Source of the DNA: Salinibacterium sp. ZJ450
GTDB lineage: Bacteria; Actinomycetota; Actinomycetes; Actinomycetales; Microbacteriaceae
NCBI RefSeq assembly: GCF_011751885.2
Contig: NZ_CP061771.1
Coordinates: forward strand, 1,674,001-1,738,000
Reading direction: 5' to 3'
DNA length: 64,000 bases
The notes beneath the pieces are model-generated. The model was not told the DNA's origin, did no database searches, and saw nothing but the letters and a program-made list of their open reading frames with translations. Of the stretch, positions 20,846 to 30,972 are shown one piece after another (within the stretch, counting starts at the first letter, position 1; every line of letters begins with the position of its first letter). A program made the position numbers and the translations under genes.

Positions 20846-22777
20846 TCAGCTGCGCAGCGTGGTGACGATGGTTTCCGCGAGGGTCACCCCGATGCCCCTG
20901 ACCTCGGCGATCGCGTCGGCGTCAGCTGAGCGTAACCGGGCGACCGAACCGAAGTGCTTGAGCAGCACCTTCACCCGTGACGGGCCGAGGCCGGGGATAT
21001 CCGACAGCACCGACGAGATGTCGCGGCTGCGCTTCTGCCGCTGATAGGTGATGGCGAAGCGGTGCGCCTCGTCGCGCAACCGCTGGAACATGAACAACGC
21101 GTCGCTGTTGCGCGGCAGGATCACCGGGTAGTCGCTGTCCGGCAGCCAGATCTCCTCCAGGCGCTTCGCGATCCCGCAGATCTCGATGCCGCTGACCCCG
21201 GAGTCGCGCAGCGCCCTGGCGGCGGCCGCAACCTGAGGCTGCCCGCCGTCGACCACGAGCAGGTTGGGGCGGTAGGCGAACTTCTTGCGGCGCACGGCAT
21301 CCGGCGTCTCCGCACCGGCGACAGCCGCGGCGGCGGCCGCGTCTGCAGCGACGGCGCCTGCCGGGCCCACGCCGGCCTCCTCGGTCTGCGCATCGCCGGA
21401 CAGGTAGGCCAGCCGACGGCTGAGCACCTGATACAGCGCCTCGGTGTCATCGGCGTACTCGGGAATGCTGAACCGCCGGTATTGGTCCTTGCGGGCCAGG
21501 CCGTCTTCGAACACCACCATGGATGCCACGATGTTGGTGCCGCTCAGGTGGGACACGTCGTAGCACTCCATCCGCAGTGGCGCCTCGCTCAGTTCCAGCG
21601 CCTCCTGGATGTCGGCGAGGGCCTGCGAGCGGGCCGTGAAGTCGCCGGAGCGGCGGGTCTTGTACAGCTGCAGGGCATGCTTCGCGTTCAGGGTCGCGGT
21701 CTGCATCAGTGCCGCCTTGTCGCCGCGCTGCGCGGTGTGCAGGTGCACCTTCCCGGTGCCGCGCAGGGTCTGCAGCCAGAGCTCCAGCTCGGCGACATCC
21801 TCGGGCAGCTCTGGCACGATCACCTCGCGCGGCGGCCGCTCATCGCCGTCGTAGGCGCGCTGCAGGATGGAGTCGACCAACTCCCCCATCTCGAGGTCGA
21901 GCTCCTTGTCGACCACCCAGCTGCGCACACCGCGGATCCGGCCACCGCGCACCACGAACTGCTGCACGGCCGCGGCGAGCTCGTCGTGTTCGATGCCGAA
22001 CAGGTCACACGACACGGTTTCCGGCAGCACCACGGCGCTCTTCTCCAGCACCGCCTCCAGCGCCAGAATGCGGTCGCGGATCTTCGCGGCCTCCTCGTAC
22101 TGCTGGTGCTCCGAGGCGCGTTTCATGTCCTTGGTGAGCCGGCCGATCACCCGCCGGTCGTGGCTGGCCATGAACGCCGCGAAGTCGTCGACGATCGCAC
22201 GGTGTTGCTCGATGGTGACCTTGCCGGAGCATGGTCCGCCGCAGCGGCCGATCTGCCCGGGGAAGCACGGCCGCCCGCTCTGCATCGCCCGCTTGTAGCT
22301 GGAGTCGGAGCAGGTGCGGATCGGGAACGCCTTGATCATCAGGTCGATGGTTTCGCGCACCGCCCACACCTTGGGATACGGGCCGAAGTACTTGGCGCCA
22401 CGGATCTTGTGGTTGCGGGTGACGATCACCCGCGGCGCCTCGTCGGCCATCGTCAGGGCAAGGTACGGGTAGGTCTTGTCGTCTCGGAACTTGACGTTGA
22501 ACGGCGGGTCGAACTCCTTGATCCAGGTGAACTCGAGTTGCAGCGCCTCGAACTCGGTGGCAACGACCGTCCATTCCACGGATGCCGCGGTGGTGACCAT
22601 CCGCCGGGTGCGCTCGTGCAGGGTAGCGAGTGGCGCGAAGTAGTTGCTGAGCCGAGCCCGCAGGTTCTTCGCCTTGCCGACGTACAGCACCCGCCGGTTG
22701 GCGTCGCGAAAACGGTAGACGCCGGGTGCGGTCGGGATCTCCCCCGCCTTGGGGCGGTAACTGACAGTGTCGGCCAT
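20846..22777 (-). CDS. uvrC: Excinuclease ABC subunit C
   Basis: Dual-incision nuclease of nucleotide excision repair, 643 residues. The GIY-YIG domain is at the N-terminus ([21 protein letters not shown]). A UvrB-binding UVR motif lies around residue 205, and the RNase H-like domain contains [20 protein letters not shown]. The C-terminal (HhH)2 is [20 protein letters not shown] onward. An Ala/Gly-rich insertion (about 21298-21400) interrupts the RNase H domain. A TAGTCT box ends 10 bases before the ATG, overlapping the uvrA stop, so uvrC may have its own promoter with almost no leader. Confidence 0.97.
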   Translation of the reverse strand: MADTVSYRPKAGEIPTAPGVYRFRDANRRVLYVGKAKNLRARLSNYFAPLATLHERTRRMVTTAASVEWTVVATEFEALQLEFTWIKEFDPPFNVKFRDDKTYPYLALTMADEAPRVIVTRNHKIRGAKYFGPYPKVWAVRETIDLMIKAFPIRTCSDSSYKRAMQSGRPCFPGQIGRCGGPCSGKVTIEQHRAIVDDFAAFMASHDRRVIGRLTKDMKRASEHQQYEEAAKIRDRILALEAVLEKSAVVLPETVSCDLFGIEHDELAAAVQQFVVRGGRIRGVRSWVVDKELDLEMGELVDSILQRAYDGDERPPREVIVPELPEDVAELELWLQTLRGTGKVHLHTAQRGDKAALMQTATLNAKHALQLYKTRRSGDFTARSQALADIQEALELSEAPLRMECYDVSHLSGTNIVASMVVFEDGLARKDQYRRFSIPEYADDTEALYQVLSRRLAYLSGDAQTEEAGVGPAGAVAADAAAAAAVAGAETPDAVRRKKFAYRPNLLVVDGGQPQVAAAARALRDSGVSGIEICGIAKRLEEIWLPDSDYPVILPRNSDALFMFQRLRDEAHRFAITYQRQKRSRDISSVLSDIPGLGPSRVKVLLKHFGSVARLRSADADAIAEVRGIGVTLAETIVTTLRS

Positions 22778-22790
22778 TCTGGTTGCGAGA

Positions 22791-25709
22791 CTATCCTGCC
22801 TTGGCTTCTCTGGCCTGCCCGGCGAGCACGTCCTTGAGGAACAGGCCGGTGTGGCTCTTCTTGGAGCGCGCCACCTTCTCGGGGCTGCCGGTGACCAGCA
22901 CCTGCCCGCCGCCGGCGCCGCCTTCTGGGCCGAGGTCGATCACCCAGTCCGCCGACTTGATCACGTCGAGGTTGTGTTCGATCACGATGACCGTGTTGCC
23001 CTTGTCGACCAGGCTGCCGAGCATCATCAGCAGCTTGCGCACGTCTTCGAAGTGCAGGCCAGTGGTCGGTTCGTCGAGAACGTACACACTGCGTCCGTTT
23101 GATCGTTTCTGCAGTTCGGTCGCCAGCTTGACGCGCTGCGCCTCACCGCCGGACAGCGTCGTGGCGCTCTGCCCGAGCCGCACATAGCCCAGTCCGACGT
23201 CGACCAGGGTCTTCAGGTATCGATGGATGGCGCTGATCGGCTCGAAGAACTCGGCGGCCTCGCTGATCGGCATGTCCAGCACCTCGGCGATGTTCTTGCC
23301 CTTGTAGTGCACGGTGAGGGTGTCGCGGTTGTAGCGTGCTCCCCCACACAATTCGCACACGACATACACGTCCGGCAGGAAGTTCATCTCGATCTTGATG
23401 GTGCCGTCACCGCTGCAGTTCTCGCAGCGACCGCCCTTCACGTTGAAGCTGAAGCGTCCGGGCAGGTAGCCGCGCGCCTTGGCCTCCACCGTCTCGGCGA
23501 ACAGGTTGCGGATGCGGTCGAACACGCCGGTGTAGGTTGCCGGGTTCGACCGCGGGGTGCGGCCGATCGGCGCCTGGTCGACATGCACGACCTTGTCGAG
23601 GTTGTCGAGGCCGGTAACTCTGGTGTGTTTGCCGGGAATCTGCCTGGCGCCGTTCAGCTCATTCGCGAGCACCTTGTACAGGATGTCGTTGACCAGCGAC
23701 GACTTGCCGGAGCCGCTGACCCCGGTGACGGCGACCAAGACGCCGAGCGGGAAGTCGACGGTGACGTTCTTTAGGTTGTTCGCGCGCGCCCCGACCACGC
23801 TCAGCTGCTTGGCCGGGTCTGTGGGACGACGCTTCGTCGGGGTTTCGATCTCCCGACGCCCGCTCAGGTAGTCGCCGGTGATCGAGAACTCGTTGCTCAG
23901 CAGGCTGTCGTAGTCGCCGGAGTGCACGACGGTGCCACCGTGTTCGCCGGCGCCCGGGCCGATGTCGACGATCCAGTCGGCGGTGCGGATGGTGTCTTCA
24001 TCGTGCTCGACCACGATCAGCGTGTTGCCGAGGTTCTTCAGCTTGACCAGAGTCTCGATCAGTCGCCGGTTATCGCGCTGGTGCAGGCCGATCGACGGCT
24101 CATCGAGCACGTACAGCACGCCGGTCAGCCCTGAACCGATCTGGGTGGCCAGACGGATGCGCTGCGCTTCCCCACCAGACAGGGTGCCCGCCGCCCGCGC
24201 CAGGTCGAGGTAGCTGAGGCCGACCTCGATCAGGAACTCCAGGCGCACCCGGATCTCCCGCAACACCTGAGCGGCGATCCGTGCGTCGCGTTCGGTCAGT
24301 TCCAACCGCTGCATGAAGTCGTACGCGTCGACGAGGCTGAGCTCCGCGACATCCGAAATGCTGTGATCGTCGACCAGCACCGCCAGAACTTCGGGCTTCA
24401 GCCGCTTGCCGTCGCAGACCATGCACGGCACCTCGCGCAGGTAGCTGGCGAACCGCTGCCGTTGCACGTCGGTCTCGGCCTCCGCGTATTTGCGCTCGAT
24501 GTAGGGGATCACGCCCTCAAAGCCGGTGGTGTACTTGATCTCGCGGCCGTACCGGTTCTTCCACCGCACCTTCACGGTGAAGTCGTTGCCGCCGAGGATG
24601 GCCTCTTTCGCGTCGGCCGAGAGGCTCTTCCACGGGTCGTCGAGCGAGAAGTCGAGGTCGTCGGTGAGTCCCTCGAGCAGCTTCTGAAAGTAGTTATACA
24701 GCCCCTTGCCCTGCTGCGCCCAAGGCAGGATGACGCCCTCATTGATGCTCAGCGACGGGTCGCCGATCAGCAACTCTGAATCCACAGACATGCGGGTGCC
24801 GAGGCCGGAGCACTCGGCGCAGGCGCCGAACGGCGCATTGAACGAGAAGGTGCGCGGCTCGATCTCGGTCAGCTGGAGGGGGTGCCCGTTGGGGCAGGAC
24901 AGCTTCTCGCTGAAGCTCTGGTAGGCGGCATCCCCGGTCTCGTCGACAAAGTTGATCGTGACCACGCCGTCTGTCAGGCCGAGCGCGGTCTCGAGCGAGT
25001 CGGTCAGACGGGAGAGGATGTCGTCGGATGCCACCAGCCGGTCGATCACGACGGCGATGTCGTGCTTGATCTGCTTCTTCAGTGTCGGCGGCTCGGACAG
25101 CTGGATCGGCTTGCCGTCGACGATGGCGCGGGCGTATCCGCTGGAGGAGAGCTCCTTGAAGAGGTCGACGAACTCACCCTTCTTCTTGCTCACGACGGGG
25201 CTGAGCACCTGGTACCGGGTGCCCTTCTCCAGGGTCATCAGCTGGTCGGCGATCTGCTGCACGGTCTGGCGGGCGATCTTCTCACCGCACTCCGGGCAGT
25301 GCGCGATGCCGATGCGCGCCCAGAGCAGGCGCATGTAGTCATAGATCTCGGTGATCGTACCGACCGTCGAGCGCGGGTTGCGGTTGGTCGACTTCTGGTC
25401 GATCGACACCGCGGGGCTGAGGCCTTCGATGAAGTCGACATCAGGCCGGTCGACCTGGCCGAGGAACTGCCGGGCGTACGCGGACAGCGACTCGACGTAT
25501 CGCCGCTGCCCCTCGGCGAAGATGGTGTCGAAGGCGAGCGATGACTTTCCGGAGCCGGACAGCCCGGTGAAGACCACCAGTGAGTCGCGCGGGATCTCAA
25601 GGTCGACGTTGCGCAGGTTGTGCACCCGCGCGCCGCGGACAGTCAGCTTGGAGGAACTGGGAACAGAGGAAATCGACACTGTACCAATGTTAGGGTGCCC
25701 CACTGACAT
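22791..25709 (-). CDS. uvrA: Excinuclease ABC subunit A
   Basis: Damage-recognition ATPase, 972 residues. Two ABC modules are seen: Walker [16 protein letters not shown] near residue 50 and [15 protein letters not shown] near 665, with signatures [12 protein letters not shown] and [12 protein letters not shown]. Zinc-finger cysteines include [15 protein letters not shown], and the C-terminal CENCSGDG with CELCGG. The ATG at 25709 (MSVGHPNIG) has a poor ribosome site. A GTG 12 codons later ([12 protein letters not shown]) is an alternative. It follows uvrB by 30 bases and ends 13 bases before uvrC. Confidence 0.97.
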   Translation of the reverse strand: MSVGHPNIGTVSISSVPSSSKLTVRGARVHNLRNVDLEIPRDSLVVFTGLSGSGKSSLAFDTIFAEGQRRYVESLSAYARQFLGQVDRPDVDFIEGLSPAVSIDQKSTNRNPRSTVGTITEIYDYMRLLWARIGIAHCPECGEKIARQTVQQIADQLMTLEKGTRYQVLSPVVSKKKGEFVDLFKELSSSGYARAIVDGKPIQLSEPPTLKKQIKHDIAVVIDRLVASDDILSRLTDSLETALGLTDGVVTINFVDETGDAAYQSFSEKLSCPNGHPLQLTEIEPRTFSFNAPFGACAECSGLGTRMSVDSELLIGDPSLSINEGVILPWAQQGKGLYNYFQKLLEGLTDDLDFSLDDPWKSLSADAKEAILGGNDFTVKVRWKNRYGREIKYTTGFEGVIPYIERKYAEAETDVQRQRFASYLREVPCMVCDGKRLKPEVLAVLVDDHSISDVAELSLVDAYDFMQRLELTERDARIAAQVLREIRVRLEFLIEVGLSYLDLARAAGTLSGGEAQRIRLATQIGSGLTGVLYVLDEPSIGLHQRDNRRLIETLVKLKNLGNTLIVVEHDEDTIRTADWIVDIGPGAGEHGGTVVHSGDYDSLLSNEFSITGDYLSGRREIETPTKRRPTDPAKQLSVVGARANNLKNVTVDFPLGVLVAVTGVSGSGKSSLVNDILYKVLANELNGARQIPGKHTRVTGLDNLDKVVHVDQAPIGRTPRSNPATYTGVFDRIRNLFAETVEAKARGYLPGRFSFNVKGGRCENCSGDGTIKIEMNFLPDVYVVCELCGGARYNRDTLTVHYKGKNIAEVLDMPISEAAEFFEPISAIHRYLKTLVDVGLGYVRLGQSATTLSGGEAQRVKLATELQKRSNGRSVYVLDEPTTGLHFEDVRKLLMMLGSLVDKGNTVIVIEHNLDVIKSADWVIDLGPEGGAGGGQVLVTGSPEKVARSKKSHTGLFLKDVLAGQAREAKAG

Positions 25710-25739
25710 TCGCCTGCGGGACGTTCAGCTAGCGGGGCG

Positions 25740-27806
<2,067 letters not shown>

Positions 27807-27816
27807 GCCCTCCAGC

Positions 27817-28440
27817 TTAGGAGCCACTCCTGACACTGCGCTCGGTGAGGTGCCTCCACAGGGCGTCAACCTGCTGCAGCGTCTCCGCGATGGTGCCGTT
27901 ATTGTCGATCACGATGTCGGCGACCGCGAGCCGGTCGGTGTCGCTGGCCTGGGCGTCGAGCCGGTGGGTGGCCTCCGTCCGGCTGAGCCCGCGCAGTTCC
28001 ACCATCCGCCGCAGCCGGGTCTCGGTGGGCGCGTGCACCACCACGATCAGGTCGAACCGGGTGCTGTTCTGCCGGCCGGCCTCCACCAGCAGGGGGATGT
28101 CGTACACGACGATCGCGTTCGGGTCGGCCTCAGCAGCGGCCAGCACCCGTTCGCGTCCGAGTTCGCGGATCGCCGGGTGGGTGATCGAGTTCAGGAGCTC
28201 CCGTTTGGCGGCATCCGTGAAAATGATCGCGCCGAGAGCGCCGCGGTTCAGGCTGCCGTCGGGGTTCAGCACGTCGTCGCCGAACTCCTGCGCGACGCGT
28301 TCCAGCGCAGGCGTGCCCGGCTCCACCACCTCGCGGGCCAGCTGGTCGGCGTCGATGTGCACGGCGCCGAGCTCGGCCAAACGCGAGGCGACAAGTGATT
28401 TGCCGGATGCAATTCCTCCGGTGAGGCCGATTAGCTGCAT
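27817..28440 (-). CDS. coaE: Dephospho-CoA kinase
   Basis: Last step of coenzyme A synthesis, phosphorylating dephospho-CoA. The 207-residue P-loop kinase has [20 protein letters not shown] at the N-terminus, [15 protein letters not shown], and [20 protein letters not shown]. The ATG is only 6 bases from a TAGGGT box, consistent with a leaderless message. uvrB follows immediately, so coaE is the likely promoter-proximal gene of coaE-uvrB-uvrA. Confidence 0.96.
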   Translation of the reverse strand: MQLIGLTGGIASGKSLVASRLAELGAVHIDADQLAREVVEPGTPALERVAQEFGDDVLNPDGSLNRGALGAIIFTDAAKRELLNSITHPAIRELGRERVLAAAEADPNAIVVYDIPLLVEAGRQNSTRFDLIVVVHAPTETRLRRMVELRGLSRTEATHRLDAQASDTDRLAVADIVIDNNGTIAETLQQVDALWRHLTERSVRSGS

Positions 28441-28446
28441 CTTTTC

Positions 28447-28467
28447 ACCCTAGCGGCGAAGTAGGCT
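28447..28467. promoter_or_regulatory. Back-to-back -10 boxes for coaE and the DUF4126 gene
   Basis: The 33-base gap between the two start codons holds TAGGGT on the minus strand (28447-28452), 6 bases before the coaE ATG, and TAGGCT on the plus strand (28462-28467), 6 bases before the DUF4126 ATG. That spacing places each transcription start at or beside the start codon, so both messages would be leaderless. Confidence 0.5.
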
Positions 28468-28473
28468 CGCCCC

Positions 28474-29070
28474 ATGCTCGAGTTTCTGGCGGGCACCGGC
28501 CTCGCCGTCGCTGCCGGTCTGAACGCGTACATCCCGTTGCTCGCGCTCGGGCTCGCCGATCGCTTCACCGGTCTGGTGCAGTTGCCGGCCGACTGGTCGT
28601 GGCTGTCGAACGAGTGGGTGCTCGTCATCCTCGCCATCCTGCTGCTGATCGAGATCATCGCGGACAAGGTGCCGCTGGTCGACAGCGTGAACGACTGGCT
28701 GCAGACCGTGGTGCGGCCGGCTTCGGGCGGCATCGTGTTCGGCAGCGGCGCGGCATCCGAAACGGTGGCGGTGAGCGACCCTGCCGGGTTCTTCGCCTCC
28801 ACCCAGTGGCCGCCGATCGTGCTGGGTGCCCTGATTGCGCTCGGCGTGCACGCGGCGAAGATGGTGGCCCGGCCGGCGCTGAACGCGGTGACCGTGGGCG
28901 CCGCCGCCCCGGTGGTCAGCAGCGCCGAGGATGCCGGCAGCCTGATGCTCGCCGTGTTCGCGATCCTGGCGCCGGTGCTGGTGATCCTGGCGATTGCCGC
29001 CGGGGTGCTGATCATGATCAGCGTCTTCCGGCGGATCAAACGGCGAAAGGATGCCGCGAGCCCGGCCTGA
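28474..29070 (+). CDS. DUF4126 domain-containing membrane protein
   Basis: A 198-residue hydrophobic protein of the DUF4126 family, function unknown. It begins with LEFLAGTGLAVAAGLNAYIP, the conserved N-terminal helix, then IIADKVPLVDSVNDWLQTVV, VRPASGGIVFGS, and two C-terminal membrane helices ending in a basic FRRIKRRKD tail. About five membrane segments can be drawn. It is divergent from coaE and stands alone, and no partner is suggested by its neighbours. Confidence 0.88.
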   Translation: MLEFLAGTGLAVAAGLNAYIPLLALGLADRFTGLVQLPADWSWLSNEWVLVILAILLLIEIIADKVPLVDSVNDWLQTVVRPASGGIVFGSGAASETVAVSDPAGFFASTQWPPIVLGALIALGVHAAKMVARPALNAVTVGAAAPVVSSAEDAGSLMLAVFAILAPVLVILAIAAGVLIMISVFRRIKRRKDAASPA

Positions 29071-29127
29071 CCGTGTCGGCACGCCCCCGCAGCCGCCGTC
29101 GCGGTCCGCCGCGCGTGAGCGCGCCGG

Positions 29128-29171
29128 AAACGGCCGAGCGAGGCCGCCGCGGCACGCGCGCTCGGCCGTTT
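29128..29171 (+). terminator. Hairpin downstream of the DUF4126 gene
   Basis: A perfect 13-bp stem, AAACGGCCGAGCG (29128-29140) with CGCTCGGCCGTTT (29159-29171), has an 18-base loop and ends in TTT on the plus strand. It lies 57 bases after the stop codon and suits termination of the plus-strand message. Confidence 0.7.
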
Positions 29172-29229
29172 GGGCAGCTCTCGTCGACACGGATGTCGCG
29201 AGGCGCGGGTTACGCGCACCGAGCAGCGC

Positions 29230-29295
29230 GAGCGCCGCTGAAACCCACGAGCGCCGCTGTCATGACCGCGGCGCTCGTGGGAAAGTGCGGCGCTC
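29230..29295. repeat. 66-bp nested palindrome, copy A
   Basis: The 9-bp unit GAGCGCCGC occurs at 29230 and 29249 and its complement GCGGCGCTC at 29268 and 29287, an exact 19-bp period. The whole element is symmetric about 29262/29263, with 27 of 33 bases matching between halves, and GTCATGAC sits at the centre. The inner arms form a perfect 14-bp stem (29244-29257 with 29268-29281). A diverged second copy lies at 45592-45657. The 316-base gap between the DUF4126 gene and rpsA otherwise holds only the two flanking hairpins. Confidence 0.8.
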
Positions 29296-29316
29296 ACGCC
29301 CACGCCCGCGCAACGC

Positions 29317-29351
29317 CGAAGCGGCCGGCCCCGGAGGGACCGACCGCTTCG
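29317..29351 (-). terminator. Hairpin downstream of rpsA
   Basis: A 12-bp stem with one mismatch, CGAAGCGGCCGG (29317-29328) and CCGACCGCTTCG (29340-29351), encloses an 11-base loop. It starts 36 bases past the rpsA stop on the minus strand and is the likely rpsA terminator. Confidence 0.65.
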
Positions 29352-29386
29352 TGCAGCTCTACTGAGCTGCCGGTGTTGCTGAACTG

Positions 29387-30832
29387 CTAGTTGTTGCTCG
29401 AGAGCTTCTCACGCAGAGCGGCGAGCGACTCGTCGTCTGCGAGGGTGCCAGCACCGGTCGACTCGCTCGAGAACGAGCCAGCGGCGGGAGCCACGAAGTT
29501 GGCCTCTTCGACGAGCGATGCGGCGACCTGCTTCTTGTGCGCCTCCCAGCGAGCCTGGGCTGCAGCGTAGTCCTGCTCCCACTTCTCGCGCTGGGTGTCG
29601 AAGCCTTCCTTCCACTCGTTCGTCTCGGGGTCGAAGCCCTCCGGGTACTTGTAGTTGCCCTGGTCGTCGTACTCGGTGAGCATGCCGTACAGCGCCGGGT
29701 CGAACTCGGTGCCTTCGGGGTCAACGCCCTCGTTCGCCTGCTTCAGCGAGAGGGAGATGCGGCGACGCTCGAGGTCGATGTCGATGATCTTGACGAACAC
29801 CTCGTCGCTGACCGAGACAACCTGCTCTGCCAGTTCCACGTGCTTGGCGGAGAGCTCCGAGATGTGCACGAGGCCCTCGATGCCCTCTGCAACGCGAACG
29901 AACGCGCCGAAGGGGACGAGCTTCGTGACCTTGCCCGGTGCAACCTGGCCGATGGCGTGGGTGCGGGCGAAGACCTGCCACGGGTCTTCCTGCGTTGCCT
30001 TGAGCGACAGGGAGACGCGCTCGCGGTCGAGGTCGACCTCGAGGATCTCGACGGTGACCTCCTGGCCAACCTCGACAACCTCGCTGGCGTGCTCGATGTG
30101 CTTCCAGCTGAGCTCGGAGACGTGAACCAGACCGTCAACGCCACCCAGGTCGACGAACGCACCGAAGTTGACGATCGACGAGACGATGCCCTTGCGGACC
30201 TGTCCCTTGCTGAGGTTGTTGAGGAACGTGGTGCGGCTCTCGCTCTGCGTCTGCTCGAGCAGGGCGCGGCGGGACAGCACGACGTTGTTGCGGTTCTTGT
30301 CGAGTTCGAGGATCTTGGCCTCGATCTCCTGGCCCAGGTACGGGGTCAGGTCGCGAACACGGCGCAGCTCGATGAGCGACGCAGGCAGGAAGCCGCGGAG
30401 TCCGATGTCGACGATGAGTCCGCCCTTGACGACCTCGATGACCGTACCGGTGACAACACCGTCGGCATCCTTGATCTTCTCGACGTCGCCCCACGCACGC
30501 TCGTACTGAGCGCGCTTCTTCGACAGGATGAGGCGGCCTTCCTTGTCCTCCTTCTGGAGAACAAGAGCCTCGACGGTGTCTCCGACCTGAACAACTTCGC
30601 TCGGGTCGACGTCGTGCTTGATGGAAAGTTCGCGGGAGGGGATAACACCCTCGGTCTTGTAACCGACGTCGAGGAGAACCTCGTCGCGGTCAATCTTGAC
30701 GACGGTGCCCTCGATGAGGTCTCCGTCGTTGAAGAACTTCAGAGTCTTCTCGACCGCGGCAAGGAAGTCTTCAGCAGATCCGATGTCGTTGATGGCGACC
30801 TGCTTGGGTGCCTTGGTCGTTACGATTGTCAT
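29387..30832 (-). CDS. rpsA: 30S ribosomal protein S1
   Basis: mRNA-binding ribosomal protein, 481 residues with four S1 (OB-fold) repeats beginning near residues 36, 122, 208 and 293 (for example LIEGTVVKIDRDEVLLDVGY and RKGIVSSIVNFGAFVDLGGV). After them comes an acidic, Trp/Tyr-rich tail (EYDDQGNYKYPEGFDPETNE), normal for actinobacteria. The six-domain E. coli form is longer. The ATG has CGGAG 11 bases upstream. It is a highly expressed housekeeping gene. Confidence 0.97.
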   Translation of the reverse strand: MTIVTTKAPKQVAINDIGSAEDFLAAVEKTLKFFNDGDLIEGTVVKIDRDEVLLDVGYKTEGVIPSRELSIKHDVDPSEVVQVGDTVEALVLQKEDKEGRLILSKKRAQYERAWGDVEKIKDADGVVTGTVIEVVKGGLIVDIGLRGFLPASLIELRRVRDLTPYLGQEIEAKILELDKNRNNVVLSRRALLEQTQSESRTTFLNNLSKGQVRKGIVSSIVNFGAFVDLGGVDGLVHVSELSWKHIEHASEVVEVGQEVTVEILEVDLDRERVSLSLKATQEDPWQVFARTHAIGQVAPGKVTKLVPFGAFVRVAEGIEGLVHISELSAKHVELAEQVVSVSDEVFVKIIDIDLERRRISLSLKQANEGVDPEGTEFDPALYGMLTEYDDQGNYKYPEGFDPETNEWKEGFDTQREKWEQDYAAAQARWEAHKKQVAASLVEEANFVAPAAGSFSSESTGAGTLADDESLAALREKLSSNN

Positions 30833-30935
30833 GTAGTTATTGCTCCGTTATGGACATAATTCGGGCCACTCGCGAGATGTTGCTGTTTGTTTCGCCGGCG
30901 GCGTGCGGATGGAAGATCGCATAAAGCGACTCTCA

Positions 30936-30965
30936 AGCGTACCGTGTCTGCCGGAACAGGGGCAA
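30936..30965 (-). promoter_or_regulatory. Candidate rpsA promoter
   Basis: On the minus strand, -35 TTGCCC (30960-30965) and -10 TACGCT (30936-30941) are 18 bases apart, giving a leader of roughly 95 bases. The 140-base gap between rpsA and the regulator gene contains nothing else I can support. Confidence 0.35.
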
Positions 30966-30972
30966 CCTGCGC

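Noticed and set aside
22600-22777. GIY-YIG domain as a possible homing endonuclease
   Set aside because: It is the normal N-terminal nuclease domain of UvrC.
21062-22837. Long plus-strand open frame opposite uvrC
   Set aside because: Composition typical of a shadow frame; uvrC on the minus strand is complete and has all its domains.
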